A model generated the notes under the pieces. That model had not been told where the DNA came from. It made no database searches and worked only from the letters and a program-made list of their open reading frames with translations. From JALHOQ01 sp043757545 (lineage in GTDB: Bacteria; Bdellovibrionota; Bdellovibrionia; Bdellovibrionales; UBA1609), in NCBI GenBank assembly GCA_043757545.1, contig JAYVPG010000021.1, forward strand, positions 1 through 64,000: a stretch of DNA of 64,000 bases. Direction: 5' to 3'. The translations under genes and the position numbers were made by a program. Positions 49,676 through 58,950 of this stretch are shown piece after piece (position 1 is the stretch's first letter; the number at the start of each line of letters is the position of its first letter).

Positions 49676-50059
49676 TTAAGCGGCTGGTTCCCAGATTTTT
49701 TTCTGTGTATCGTAAATCGGCTTAATCTTTTGGGTGATCTGCGCCGTTTGTCCCGACAAACGGCAAAGCACCATATCCCCAAGTTTGATTTCGCCTAGCC
49801 CATCAATGGCCTTTTCGGCAATCGTCGAATCCACGCCTTTTACGCTCGCGACAACGACTAAAAAACTTGTGGGGGCAACTCGTAGGCCCGACGTCAACGA
49901 TTGAGAAATCAACGCGGTCACAATCCCTGGACGCAATTCAAGATCAAGCAAAAATTCAGGATGGGATGAAATGTACTCGAATGCGCCCTGCGGAGTTTTA
50001 AACTCAATATTGCTTTTTGAGCGGCGCCACCACCTGGCAAGCCGAGTTAAAAATCCCAT
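49676..50059 (-). CDS. Small conserved-looking cytoplasmic protein, unknown
   Basis: A 127-residue protein starting MGFLTRLARWWRRSK and then FKTPQGAFEYISSHPEFLLDLEL. It ends KPIYDTQKKIWEPAA. No signal peptide and no catalytic motif. It resembles small accessory proteins with an OB- or S1-like C-terminal segment (LGDMVLCRLSGQTAQI), but I do not recognise the family. It is 16 bases downstream of the gene at 50076-50834 on the same strand and is probably in the pil-linked operon. Confidence 0.55.
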   Translation of the reverse strand: MGFLTRLARWWRRSKSNIEFKTPQGAFEYISSHPEFLLDLELRPGIVTALISQSLTSGLRVAPTSFLVVVASVKGVDSTIAEKAIDGLGEIKLGDMVLCRLSGQTAQITQKIKPIYDTQKKIWEPAA

Positions 50060-50075
50060 CCGAGTTCTCCACCAC

Positions 50076-50834
50076 TCATTCCTGACAAGTGGTCTGCATC
50101 AAGCGTGACAGCGTTCGAAATGAACCCTCATCCAGATTATGAGTTTGTACCCAACGCTTGCGTAATTTGTACTCATTTTTCAAGGGAGATAGTAGAAGTT
50201 CCGATTTCTTTGGTTGAAGAGTGATCAATTGCATCATCTTGCGCGGGACCTCGATCTCTTTGACCGAAGCCGGCTTGCGCGAGGAGTGCTCATAGACCCA
50301 CTGCTGCAATTCACTTTCATGAGCATCCGCGGGGTTGTGGTAAACACTGATTAAATTTTGATTGGTGCGCGACATCATCCCGCCAATGACCGGCAAAAAA
50401 GAAGCGCCCAGCGCCACTGGACCTCGCTTGGTTGTGTCTTCGATTCCATAGCCCGGCATATACAGCAACGTGATCGTCTCTAACCCCGTGGGCTGGGCGA
50501 TCATTTCATAAAGGGTGTGGTCTCCGGGCTTGAATAGGCGCAGAGCCTGCCGGATGGAGGGTTGCGCTTTGCCCTCAAGCCCATCGAAGTACCAGGCGTT
50601 ATCGGCGGTGTAGATATAGAACCCAGTCACGACCTTGTCCGCGACCTCGGGGAAAACGAGATACTTTTCATTCAATAGAAATGGCCGCTCGACGTGGTCG
50701 CGCTTGCTTTGGAAGGCCGCAGGCTCTGTGATAGGCAAAAGATCGCGCACACACGCAAAAGTATCAAGGGCGCTGGCGCGCCCCTCACTCAGTATGAATA
50801 ATAAGAGAATTGCAGAACTAAGCGGACTCTTCAT
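50076..50834 (-). CDS. Exported protein, unknown function
   Basis: A 252-residue protein from ATG 50834, which overlaps the pilR stop by 17 bases. The signal peptide (LSSAILLLFILSEGRASA) begins directly; an upstream start would put pilR-frame-shifted sequence first. The mature chain is mixed alpha/beta with two cysteines (FACVRDLL near the start and TTCQE at the end) that may bond. A PQKKSEL-like tail and many aromatic positions suggest a periplasmic binding or assembly role. No family recognised. Coupling to pilR suggests a link to pili. Confidence 0.6.
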   Translation of the reverse strand: MKSPLSSAILLLFILSEGRASALDTFACVRDLLPITEPAAFQSKRDHVERPFLLNEKYLVFPEVADKVVTGFYIYTADNAWYFDGLEGKAQPSIRQALRLFKPGDHTLYEMIAQPTGLETITLLYMPGYGIEDTTKRGPVALGASFLPVIGGMMSRTNQNLISVYHNPADAHESELQQWVYEHSSRKPASVKEIEVPRKMMQLITLQPKKSELLLSPLKNEYKLRKRWVQTHNLDEGSFRTLSRLMQTTCQE

Positions 50835-52230
50835 CGAGATCGTCATCTCCCAATGATCCCAGACTGTACTTCTCGACACGGTAACGCATCGAGCGGAATG
50901 TAATGCTGAGCAACTTCGCAGCCTTCTTCTTAACACCACCCGCCGCGTGAATCGCTTTGATCAGAAGTTCCTTTTCGATCTGTCCCATAATCTTATCCAG
51001 ATCCAATCCTTCATCCGTGATTTGAATCTCGTGGGTGCTAGCGAGCTTGCGGCCCGTCGGCGTATTCACGAACGGAGGCAAACTCTCAGGCAGAATCGTC
51101 GCTCCACCCTCTAACGCGACTGTGCGTTCGATAATGTTCTCGAGTTCTCGCACATTTCCCGGATAATCGTACTTCTTCAAAAGTTCCATCGCTTCGGCAC
51201 TGATTCCACCGACGGTCTTGGTCAAACGATCATTGTATTTCTTTAAGAAATGAACGGCCAACGCGGGAATGTCTTCCGGGCGCTCACGCAGCGACGGAGT
51301 TTTAATATTGATCACATTCAAGCGGTAGAATAAATCTTGGCGGAAGGCTCCGGTTTTCACCATGTCTTCCAGGTCACGATTGGTCGCCGCAATAATTCGC
51401 ACTTCGATTTTGCTGTCTTCCGTCGCACCCACTCTGCGAATGACACGCTCTTGAATTGCACGTAGCAATTTCACCTGAATCGAGAGCGGAAGTTCACCGA
51501 CTTCATCCAAGAAGAGAGTCCCGCCGTCCGCGACTTCAAATAATCCTACTTTATCGGCAACGGCGCCAGTAAATGACCCCTTTTTGTGACCAAACATCTC
51601 AGATTCCATCAATGATTCAGGGATCGCTCCACAATTGACAGTCACAAACGGACGATCCTTAAGCGGACCGTTGAAGTGAATCGCCTTGGCCACCATCTCT
51701 TTACCAGTACCGCTCTCACCAGTGACTAATACATTAGTGGGAGTTTGCGAAACACGCTTAATCAACTCATAGATCCGATGCATGGTCTCTGAGTTACCAA
51801 CTAGATTTTGGAAGCTATATTCTTTATTGAGTTCTTTTTTAAGTGTTCTATTTTCGACTTCAAGATTTTTACTGCGCAAAGCGTTTGCAATATTGATGCG
51901 CACTTCATCGATTTTAAATGGCTTAGTGATGTAGTCGTAAGCGCCGAGCTTCATCGCCTCAACAGCTGTCTCTGTAGTACCAAATGCAGTGATCATCATA
52001 AACAGAAGATCTGGATATTGATCCCTGACCTGGCGGAGCAGTTCAATTCCGGTCATATTGGGCATTTGCAAATCGGAGATGACTAGATCGATCGACTTCT
52101 TCTTGATCGTCTCGAGAGCCTTCTGTCCATCCTCTGCGCAGGTGACCTCGTAGCCTTCTTTGCGCAACATGATTTCCAAAAATTCGCGGATTGACTCTTC
52201 ATCATCCACTACTAAAACACGTGATTTCAT
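50818..52230 (-). CDS. pilR: PilR-like sigma-54-dependent response regulator
   Basis: A 470-residue NtrC-type regulator: receiver domain (DDE at 9-11, D53 in VISDLQMP), AAA+ sigma-54-interaction domain (GESGTGKEMVAKAIH, GSFTGA motif, FLDEVGELPLSIQ, RLNVINIKTPSLRER) and C-terminal Fis-type helix-turn-helix (IHAAGGVKKKAAKLLSITF). It follows pilS by about 48 bases and lies after pilB, pilT and pilC, which supports the name PilR. It should activate sigma-54 promoters, normally the pilin gene, which is not in this window. Confidence 0.9.
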   Translation of the reverse strand: MKSRVLVVDDEESIREFLEIMLRKEGYEVTCAEDGQKALETIKKKSIDLVISDLQMPNMTGIELLRQVRDQYPDLLFMMITAFGTTETAVEAMKLGAYDYITKPFKIDEVRINIANALRSKNLEVENRTLKKELNKEYSFQNLVGNSETMHRIYELIKRVSQTPTNVLVTGESGTGKEMVAKAIHFNGPLKDRPFVTVNCGAIPESLMESEMFGHKKGSFTGAVADKVGLFEVADGGTLFLDEVGELPLSIQVKLLRAIQERVIRRVGATEDSKIEVRIIAATNRDLEDMVKTGAFRQDLFYRLNVINIKTPSLRERPEDIPALAVHFLKKYNDRLTKTVGGISAEAMELLKKYDYPGNVRELENIIERTVALEGGATILPESLPPFVNTPTGRKLASTHEIQITDEGLDLDKIMGQIEKELLIKAIHAAGGVKKKAAKLLSITFRSMRYRVEKYSLGSLGDDDLDEESA

Positions 52231-52278
52231 AGATGCTCCCTCGCTCTTATTCTATAATCTAGATAAACCCGTCGGATC

Positions 52279-53970
52279 TCAACCTTTGGTCGCACGTTTC
52301 AGTGTAATCAAGTCTTCAGTATGGACATCTCGATGTGCCGGAAACTCCACAAGAAACTTAGTGCCCTCATTTACGACGCTCTCCACTAAGACCCGCGCAT
52401 CATGGGCCTGTAGTATCTTGTGAGTCACGGCTAGACCAAGGCCCGTGCCTTGCGGCTTGGTGGTGTGAAACGGCTCAAAGATTCGATGCAGGTTTTCAGG
52501 CTTAATCCCGCAGCCATTGTCGCGAATAATCAGAACCACAAGATCGCCTTGATCATGGGTCTCGATCGTCAGAACTGGATTTGCTGTCTTGTCCATCGCT
52601 TGATAGGCGTTGATAACAAAATTGAGCAGCGCCTGCTTCAGCTTGTCCCGGTTTCCAACAATATCGCAAACAGCTTTCAATTTTAAATCTTGCTCAACGT
52701 CCTTGCGCAGCTTCGGATTGAACTGCAAAGACTCCACCACTTCACGAATTAAATTGCCGAGGTTAACTTTTGTGGTCACTTTATTTTCCGGCCGAACGTA
52801 ATCTAAAAATTCAGAGATCAATCCGTTGAGCCGGTTGATTTCTTTGTCGACTATTCGCATGAGCTTTAAATCTTCGTCACTGTGGTTCTGTGGGCTTCCC
52901 ATCATCAATTGAATACTGCCCGAAATGCTAGCCAACGGATTACGGATTTCGTGGGCGATTCCCGCAGCCAATTGACCAACGGCGGCCATTTTTTCTTGCT
53001 GTCGTAGATTGTCCTCGAGAAGCTTCTGATCCGTACGATCGTCAAATAGAAGGAGCCAACCTTTCAGCTTTCCTTCAGCATCACGAAAACGTGCGGCGAC
53101 TATCTCTAAAATCTTTAACGTCCCACCTTCACGATTCACGCGAACTTCACGACGCTCGAACGCTTTTCCTTCATCCTGCACAAACGACGTCCACGGCCAT
53201 TCCAGTTCGGGCAAAATGTCCTGAATTTTCATTTGCTGAAAATCACCAGCCCCAAGAATAGTTGACGATGGGGGATTGAAAAATTGCACAAAGCCCGTGC
53301 GACTGACGACAACCAAGCCGGTGGTGATGTTATTCACGATCAATTCGTTTAGATTTTGTAGAGCCAGCAAGTCCGAGTGGGCCTCTTGTAGCTTTGTTCC
53401 CACGACGCTGAGCTGATCACTTAACCGGCCGCTCAAATAAGTGACCGCGACAAATGCCAAATTATTCACCGCCAAAGAAAAGTAAAGACTCTGGCCGGAA
53501 ATCTCGGGCGATAAAATCAATAAGCTACTAAAGCAAACGGAGGTCCAGATCGCTAGAAGCCATGAGCCTTCCTTTTGAAAGACCAGTCCACCCAAAATTA
53601 AATTGACCAGATATAGGAATAGAAAAAGTGACTGACTGGTACCGGTAAAATAAATAAGGAGGGTGACCGCCAAAGTGTCGAGCCCAAAAAGCGCGGCATT
53701 CCACAACTCTTGTCGCTCCACATGATCAAAGAAAAACAGATAAACTGAGTTAAGAAAGAAATTGGCGAGCAATACCGCGTAGACCGGAAGCCAAATTTCT
53801 ACATTTAAAAAATTTCCAAGATGAACCTGATAGACGACGGATACCAAAAGAATACAAACTAAAAACGCCGTTCGTATGGTGTGCACGAACAGCCACGGGC
53901 GGTGCGTGTCCTCTAGAGCCTTCGACTCGACAAGCCGCAGGTTTCGCGTATGTAACTCAACCGTGTTCAC
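52279..53970 (-). CDS. pilS: PilS-like sensor histidine kinase
   Basis: A 563-residue membrane kinase with about six N-terminal membrane helices (residues 30-190), a PAS-like segment (LNELIVNNITTGLVVVSRTG), HisKA (LAAGIAHEIRNPLASISGS) and HATPase (LLNFVINAYQAMDKTANP, DNGCGIKPENL, GTGLGLAVTHKIL). Six N-terminal helices with PAS are the PilS layout. It lies two bases after pilC and just before pilR. It senses pilin level in the inner membrane in other bacteria. Confidence 0.9.
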   Translation of the reverse strand: MNTVELHTRNLRLVESKALEDTHRPWLFVHTIRTAFLVCILLVSVVYQVHLGNFLNVEIWLPVYAVLLANFFLNSVYLFFFDHVERQELWNAALFGLDTLAVTLLIYFTGTSQSLFLFLYLVNLILGGLVFQKEGSWLLAIWTSVCFSSLLILSPEISGQSLYFSLAVNNLAFVAVTYLSGRLSDQLSVVGTKLQEAHSDLLALQNLNELIVNNITTGLVVVSRTGFVQFFNPPSSTILGAGDFQQMKIQDILPELEWPWTSFVQDEGKAFERREVRVNREGGTLKILEIVAARFRDAEGKLKGWLLLFDDRTDQKLLEDNLRQQEKMAAVGQLAAGIAHEIRNPLASISGSIQLMMGSPQNHSDEDLKLMRIVDKEINRLNGLISEFLDYVRPENKVTTKVNLGNLIREVVESLQFNPKLRKDVEQDLKLKAVCDIVGNRDKLKQALLNFVINAYQAMDKTANPVLTIETHDQGDLVVLIIRDNGCGIKPENLHRIFEPFHTTKPQGTGLGLAVTHKILQAHDARVLVESVVNEGTKFLVEFPAHRDVHTEDLITLKRATKG

Positions 53971-53972
53971 GT

Positions 53973-55193
53973 TTAGCCGCCGACCGTATTGGCCATATTG
54001 AAAATGGGTAAGTACATCGCGATAACGATGACCGCGATAATTCCGCCCAACACGACCATTAAAAGTGGCTCCATCAAACTGGTCACCGCATCCGTCGCGT
54101 TTTCAACTTCGTCTTCGTAAAAATCTGCGACTTTGGAAAGCATGATGTCGATATTACCGGTCTGTTCTCCAATCGCTATCATTTGGGTCACCATATTAGG
54201 AAAATAGGTAATTTTTAAAAGTGGTTCTGCAAGAGTCTTACCGCGCGATACCTCTTCTTTTGCATGTATAATTGCTTTTTCAATCATCCAATTGCCTGTC
54301 GTCGCGGATGCAATTTCAAGTGCGTCGATAATTCGTACACCCGAACTCAACAATGTCGAAAGGGTACGCGAGAAGCGAGCGATCGCCGCCTTTATTATCA
54401 GATCTCCCAAAACTGGCACTTCAATTAATATGGCATCGAGGATTTTACGTCCATCGTCGGTGTCGTAATACATTTTAAAAAGCAGCGGAATGCCAACAAA
54501 TGTCGCAACAATCACGTACCAATAATGCGCGGTAAAATCCGAGCAATTCATTACAAATATGGTAAGCGCAGGCAGCTCCTGACCCGACTGCTTGAACATC
54601 GCCGCCATTTTAGGAATCACGAATATCATAATGAAAGTCACAACAATAAACGCGACGACGATCACCGCGCAGGGATAGAACATGGCGCCCTTTACCTTCG
54701 CGCGCAGCTTCACTGTTGTTTCAATATACTCGGCAAGTCGGTTCAAAACGCCTTCGAGCACACCGCCCTCTTCGCCGGCACGAACAAGATTGATGTAGAG
54801 TCGATCAAATACGGCCGGGTTCGTTGCAAGGGCGTCACCCAACCGGCGACCTCGCTCAACTTCGCCACAAATATTCGTCAACACGTTTTTCATACCGACA
54901 CTTCGTGCACCACGTGCCATGGCCTCAAGGCTTTGCACGATGGGAACGCCGGCGCCAACAAGCACCGCAAACTGGCGCGTAAAGACCTGCAAATCTTTAA
55001 GCGAAACGCCAGAGCCAAAGGATATTTTGGAAAAATCAAAACCTTTGGCTTCGGCTTTTCGTGCCACGATCCGCAACGGCGTGAGTCTTTGTGCTCTCAG
55101 ACGAACGCGGGCCTCAAACTCGTTAGTGGCTTCGAGCTCACCCTTAACGACACGACCGTCATCCGCCTTGGCTTGAAAATCGAAAGTAGCCAT
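53973..55193 (-). CDS. pilC: Type IV pilus inner-membrane platform protein PilC
   Basis: A 406-residue platform protein with two T2SSF domains. The first has VFTRQFAVLVGAGVPIVQSLEAMARG; helices follow at ~170 and 220; the second contains FSRTLSTLLSSGVRIIDALEIAS and MVTQMIAIGEQTGNID. An N-terminal DGRVVKGELEATNEFEARVRL segment is typical. PilC links the motors PilB and PilT to the pilus base in the inner membrane. It lies three bases after pilT. Confidence 0.95.
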   Translation of the reverse strand: MATFDFQAKADDGRVVKGELEATNEFEARVRLRAQRLTPLRIVARKAEAKGFDFSKISFGSGVSLKDLQVFTRQFAVLVGAGVPIVQSLEAMARGARSVGMKNVLTNICGEVERGRRLGDALATNPAVFDRLYINLVRAGEEGGVLEGVLNRLAEYIETTVKLRAKVKGAMFYPCAVIVVAFIVVTFIMIFVIPKMAAMFKQSGQELPALTIFVMNCSDFTAHYWYVIVATFVGIPLLFKMYYDTDDGRKILDAILIEVPVLGDLIIKAAIARFSRTLSTLLSSGVRIIDALEIASATTGNWMIEKAIIHAKEEVSRGKTLAEPLLKITYFPNMVTQMIAIGEQTGNIDIMLSKVADFYEDEVENATDAVTSLMEPLLMVVLGGIIAVIVIAMYLPIFNMANTVGG

Positions 55194-55196
55194 TCG

Positions 55197-56264
55197 TTAG
55201 ACACCCGCCTGTTTCAACATTTTATCCAGTTCGTCCGGGTCTGGGCTAACGCTAAACGCCTGGCGCACATCGATCTTACGCTTAAGAGCCAACCTCAAAA
55301 GAGATTGGTTCAGAGTCATCATTCCTGATTTATCTTGTCCCAACTGCATCATCCCATAAACTTGGTGTAATTTGTTTTCGCGAATCAAGTTGCGAACACT
55401 GGAATTCATGACCAAAACTTCAAGCGCCGCAATCATTCCGCCAGTTAGACACGGCAGCAAACGCTGGCTGACTACCGTGTTCAACGTCAAACTCAATTGA
55501 GCTCGAACACGATCCTGTTGGTCGGATGGAAATACGTTTACAATACGGGTAATCGTAGAGATCGCAGAGTTGGTATGTAAAGTCGCAAACACCAAGTGAC
55601 CAGTTTCACAAATATTTAGCGCCGCCTCGATAGTCTCAAGGTCTCGCAACTCGCCCATCATACATACATCGGGATCTTGCCGTAAAACGTGCTTCAGCGC
55701 CGATCGGTAGCTCACCGTATCGATGCCGACTTCACGTTGATTGACGATACAACTCTTATGCGGATGTACGTATTCAATGGGATCTTCAAGAGTGATAATA
55801 TGGTTGCGGCGCTCACGATTGATTTTATCAATCAGCGCCGCGATCGTTGTCGTCTTACCAGAACCCGTTGGCCCAGTAACCAGCACTAGTCCCGTCGGAA
55901 AATTCACAACGTCAGTTACAACCTGTGGCAAACCGAGCAGGTCGATGTCTGGAATATCAATTGGAATGCGACGAAAAACTCCCGAGACCGCACCCCTTTG
56001 AAAAAATAAATTGGCACGAAAACGAGCCATCGATTTCACGCCGAAACTGAAATCCAATTCCTTGGTCGCCTCAAAGCGACTCTTCTGCGAATCCGTGAGA
56101 ATCGAGTAACAAACTTGTCGTGTTTGATCCGCAGTCAAGTCACCGGACTTGACTCGCACGATTCGGCCATCCACGCGTAAAACCGGCGCCGAACCTGCGA
56201 CAATATGAAGATCCGAAGCACCTTGTTTAACTGCAGCCTTGAGAAGTTGATGAAGTGTAATCAT
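55197..56264 (-). CDS. pilT: Type IV pilus retraction ATPase PilT
   Basis: A 355-residue hexameric ATPase. Walker A is GPTGSGKTT at 131-139, with the Asp box (IITLEDPIEYVH), Walker B (LRQDPDVCMMGELRDLETIEAAL) and His box (ETGHLVFATLHTNSA). The C-terminal AIRNLIRE motif of PilT is present as VRNLIREN. It depolymerises pili for twitching. The order pilB-pilT-pilC is preserved and the pilB gene overlaps it by four bases. Length is normal for PilT. Confidence 0.96.
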   Translation of the reverse strand: MITLHQLLKAAVKQGASDLHIVAGSAPVLRVDGRIVRVKSGDLTADQTRQVCYSILTDSQKSRFEATKELDFSFGVKSMARFRANLFFQRGAVSGVFRRIPIDIPDIDLLGLPQVVTDVVNFPTGLVLVTGPTGSGKTTTIAALIDKINRERRNHIITLEDPIEYVHPHKSCIVNQREVGIDTVSYRSALKHVLRQDPDVCMMGELRDLETIEAALNICETGHLVFATLHTNSAISTITRIVNVFPSDQQDRVRAQLSLTLNTVVSQRLLPCLTGGMIAALEVLVMNSSVRNLIRENKLHQVYGMMQLGQDKSGMMTLNQSLLRLALKRKIDVRQAFSVSPDPDELDKMLKQAGV

Positions 56265-57985
56265 ATTGTGTCGTCTGCCACCGTTGAATTGACTACCTCT
56301 TCGATAATGGTCACACCCGCGCGTAACTTAAGCAACGCCGCTTGGCGAAGGGTTCGCATTCCAGCGGCCATCGCTTTTCTCTTCACTTCAAGTGGAGACG
56401 CACTCGCATAGACGGCCTCTTTGACTTCAGTGCTCATGCGCAACACTTCAAAGATCGCCATTCGTCCACGCATTCCGGTTCCATGACACTCTTCACAACC
56501 TTCACCCCTCTTTAGCTTTTTATAGAGCTCGAGATCCTCTTGCTTCACTCCAAGGTTAAGCAAAACGTCGGGTGGAACTTTATGGTCTATCCCGCAGCGA
56601 GCGCAGATTTTTCGAATCAAACGTTGAGCAATAACGATCGTTGTCGCCTCTGCGACAATGTACGGAGGAATCCCCATCTCGACCAGCCGTGAAACGGTCG
56701 ACGACGCGTCGTTGGTGTGCAAAGTGCTCACCACCAAATGGCCTGTTGAAGCGGCCTTATATGCGACTTCCGCAGTTTCTAAGTCACGAATCTCTCCGAC
56801 CATAATGACTTCCGGATCTTGGCGCAAGAAGGCACGCAGAGCCTCAGCAAATGTAAAACCAATAGAAGGCTGCACTTGCACCTGATTAATTCCATCAAGG
56901 TTGTACTCGACCGGATCTTCCGCAGTCGAGACGTTGACATCGGGCTTATTGAGCTCGTTGAGTGCGGAGTAAATCGTAGTTGTTTTTCCACTCCCGGTTG
57001 GTCCGGTGAGCAAAATCATTCCATGTGGTTGGCGAATGGCATCAAGAAAGGCCTCAAAATCATCCTGCTCAAAACCCAACTTGGTCATGTCGACCTGCAA
57101 ATTACTTTTATCAAGTAAACGTAAAACTACTTTCTCACCAAATATGGTTGGCAGACAGTTGACCCGAAAATCGATCTCACGACCATTGCGCATTTTTACT
57201 TTCATGCGCCCGTCTTGTGGTTTACGGCGCTCGCCGATGTCCAACCTACTTAAAATTTTCACCCGGCTAATAATCGCAGCGGCGGCATTGGCCGGAGGCT
57301 GCGTCTTCTCGATGAGTGATCCGTCGATACGAAAGCGAATACGAAAACGTTTTTCATAAGGCTCGATATGAATATCAGAAGCGCGGCTCTTAATGGCCTC
57401 GGCCAACATGGCATTGACGAACTTTACGATTGGAAAGTCGTCACTGCTGGCCTCTGAATCAATAACTTCAACATTTGCCTGTGAACTACTTGCAGTCGCT
57501 GATTCCTGGGCCGCATCCTCGATTTCAGAGACGATATTTTCAATTTTTGAGCTTCCACCGCCATAATATTTTTCAATGGCAAGGCCGATCGAATTTTCCG
57601 CTGCCACGACGATCTCAATTTTACTCCGGGTCAGCAGCGCCAAATCGTCCTTAACGTAGATATTGCTAGGATCTGAGAATGCGACGACTAAACTTTTTCC
57701 CGCTTTAGAAACCGGGATCACCATATGTTTTTCGCATACCTGACGCGAGAGCATTTTGATTGCATCGGGATCAACTTCAAAATTTCCCAAGTCAATTGTC
57801 GGCAATGAAAATTGCTTTCCTAAAAATTCAGCAAGCTGAGCATCAGTCAAAAATCCTAAGCGCGTGATCGCCGTAGTCAAACGACCACCGTTGGTCTTCT
57901 GATCACGACGAGCTTGCCCCAACTGATCCAAATCTAAAAGATTGCTCGAAACTAGAAGTTCCGCCAACGCCTTCCTTGCGGACAT
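56261..57985 (-). CDS. pilB: Type IV pilus assembly ATPase PilB
   Basis: A 574-residue extension ATPase from ATG 57985, chosen because GGGGAG lies five bases upstream; the upstream ATG at 58018 adds 11 residues without a better site. The N-terminal MshEN-type domain (AELLVSSNLLDLDQLGQARR) is followed by the ATPase core: Walker A GPTGSGKTTTIYSAL near residue 327, Walker B EVIMVGEIRDLETAE, His box STGHLVVSTLHTNDA. A tetracysteine zinc site (CARCG, then CEECHGTGMRG) is present. It drives pilus polymerisation. MshEN domains bind c-di-GMP in relatives. Confidence 0.95.
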   Translation of the reverse strand: MSARKALAELLVSSNLLDLDQLGQARRDQKTNGGRLTTAITRLGFLTDAQLAEFLGKQFSLPTIDLGNFEVDPDAIKMLSRQVCEKHMVIPVSKAGKSLVVAFSDPSNIYVKDDLALLTRSKIEIVVAAENSIGLAIEKYYGGGSSKIENIVSEIEDAAQESATASSSQANVEVIDSEASSDDFPIVKFVNAMLAEAIKSRASDIHIEPYEKRFRIRFRIDGSLIEKTQPPANAAAAIISRVKILSRLDIGERRKPQDGRMKVKMRNGREIDFRVNCLPTIFGEKVVLRLLDKSNLQVDMTKLGFEQDDFEAFLDAIRQPHGMILLTGPTGSGKTTTIYSALNELNKPDVNVSTAEDPVEYNLDGINQVQVQPSIGFTFAEALRAFLRQDPEVIMVGEIRDLETAEVAYKAASTGHLVVSTLHTNDASSTVSRLVEMGIPPYIVAEATTIVIAQRLIRKICARCGIDHKVPPDVLLNLGVKQEDLELYKKLKRGEGCEECHGTGMRGRMAIFEVLRMSTEVKEAVYASASPLEVKRKAMAAGMRTLRQAALLKLRAGVTIIEEVVNSTVADDTI

Positions 57986-58104
57986 AGGCTCCCCTTTTTT
58001 GGTGAGAAAAACGGACATATTTAGATTAATCGCTGGTGACGTTTTTTGTAACTAGACGTTGGTATGAAAATGGGAATCTGGACCACCCCGACTAAGGTGC
58101 AAGC

Positions 58105-58950
58105 TCACTCACTTATCGGTGGAGCGGTCAGTGTTGCGCGCAGACGGTCTTGGTAAGCCGCCAAATCGAGATCGACTTGAAACGCCCATTTCGCCCAGAG
58201 TGAATCGGTCCTCGCGGCGAGTTCGACTCCAGAAACTGTTCGCACTCCAGCATCTTTTGCTTCTTGCATTAAAATGCTCGGCTTAAAACTTCGACTAAGA
58301 TCGAAGAGAAATCCTGGACGTCGTAAAAAATTAAGATAAGACAACTCGGTCAAAAGTTTATTGTCTTCAACACTAGGCGTACAATTTATAAGAACCGAAC
58401 TTTCTCCGGGAAGGAGTACAATCCCCTCCAATGGAACCATCTGGATATTCATTCCGAAGAATCGAGATTTAACCTCTTTGATTAGCTTTAAGGCCTCCGC
58501 AGAATCAATATTGGTCACTAGAAAATTTTGAAATCCCGCTTTGAAAAATGCAGCGATCGCAATCCGAGCGGTTCCGCCCGCCCCCGCGACCACCACGTTT
58601 CCACGCGTATCCAGCTCCTGCCCAAGGTCAATCAGCAATGGACCAAAACTTTCGTAGAGAGCACAAAGCGGCCACCAGCCCAGCGGTGTTTTATTCATAC
58701 CGTCGACAACACCAAGCAAAGTGGTCCACGACGACTGCACTTTCACATGTTTGACGACGTTCATCGAAACGCCGCTACTCAACCGGCAATGATCGAACGA
58801 TTCAAGCTGCGATAGATCAGTGAGCGCCTCGGGCGCGTCGCCAGTCCACGGCACGTACTCATTCGCAACACCTTTTTCTTGCAGCATTTGCGAGAACGCC
58901 TTCCAGCGCGCCTCTTCATTGTTGCTGCCTAGAGCTGTCCACTTCTTCAT
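58105..58950 (-). CDS. Shikimate dehydrogenase-like protein with degenerate substrate residues
   Basis: A 281-residue AroE-fold protein with a Rossmann motif VVVAGAGGTARIAIAAF near residue 120. The substrate side is weakened: the NVTxPxK motif reads NVVKHVK, and the NTDG motif reads VVDG; lysine and aspartate remain but threonine and proline do not. RDS-type family cofactor selectivity cannot be judged. It is coupled to ribF by a four-base overlap. It may be a true but divergent AroE or a relative with another substrate. Confidence 0.7.
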   Translation of the reverse strand: MKKWTALGSNNEEARWKAFSQMLQEKGVANEYVPWTGDAPEALTDLSQLESFDHCRLSSGVSMNVVKHVKVQSSWTTLLGVVDGMNKTPLGWWPLCALYESFGPLLIDLGQELDTRGNVVVAGAGGTARIAIAAFFKAGFQNFLVTNIDSAEALKLIKEVKSRFFGMNIQMVPLEGIVLLPGESSVLINCTPSVEDNKLLTELSYLNFLRRPGFLFDLSRSFKPSILMQEAKDAGVRTVSGVELAARTDSLWAKWAFQVDLDLAAYQDRLRATLTAPPISE

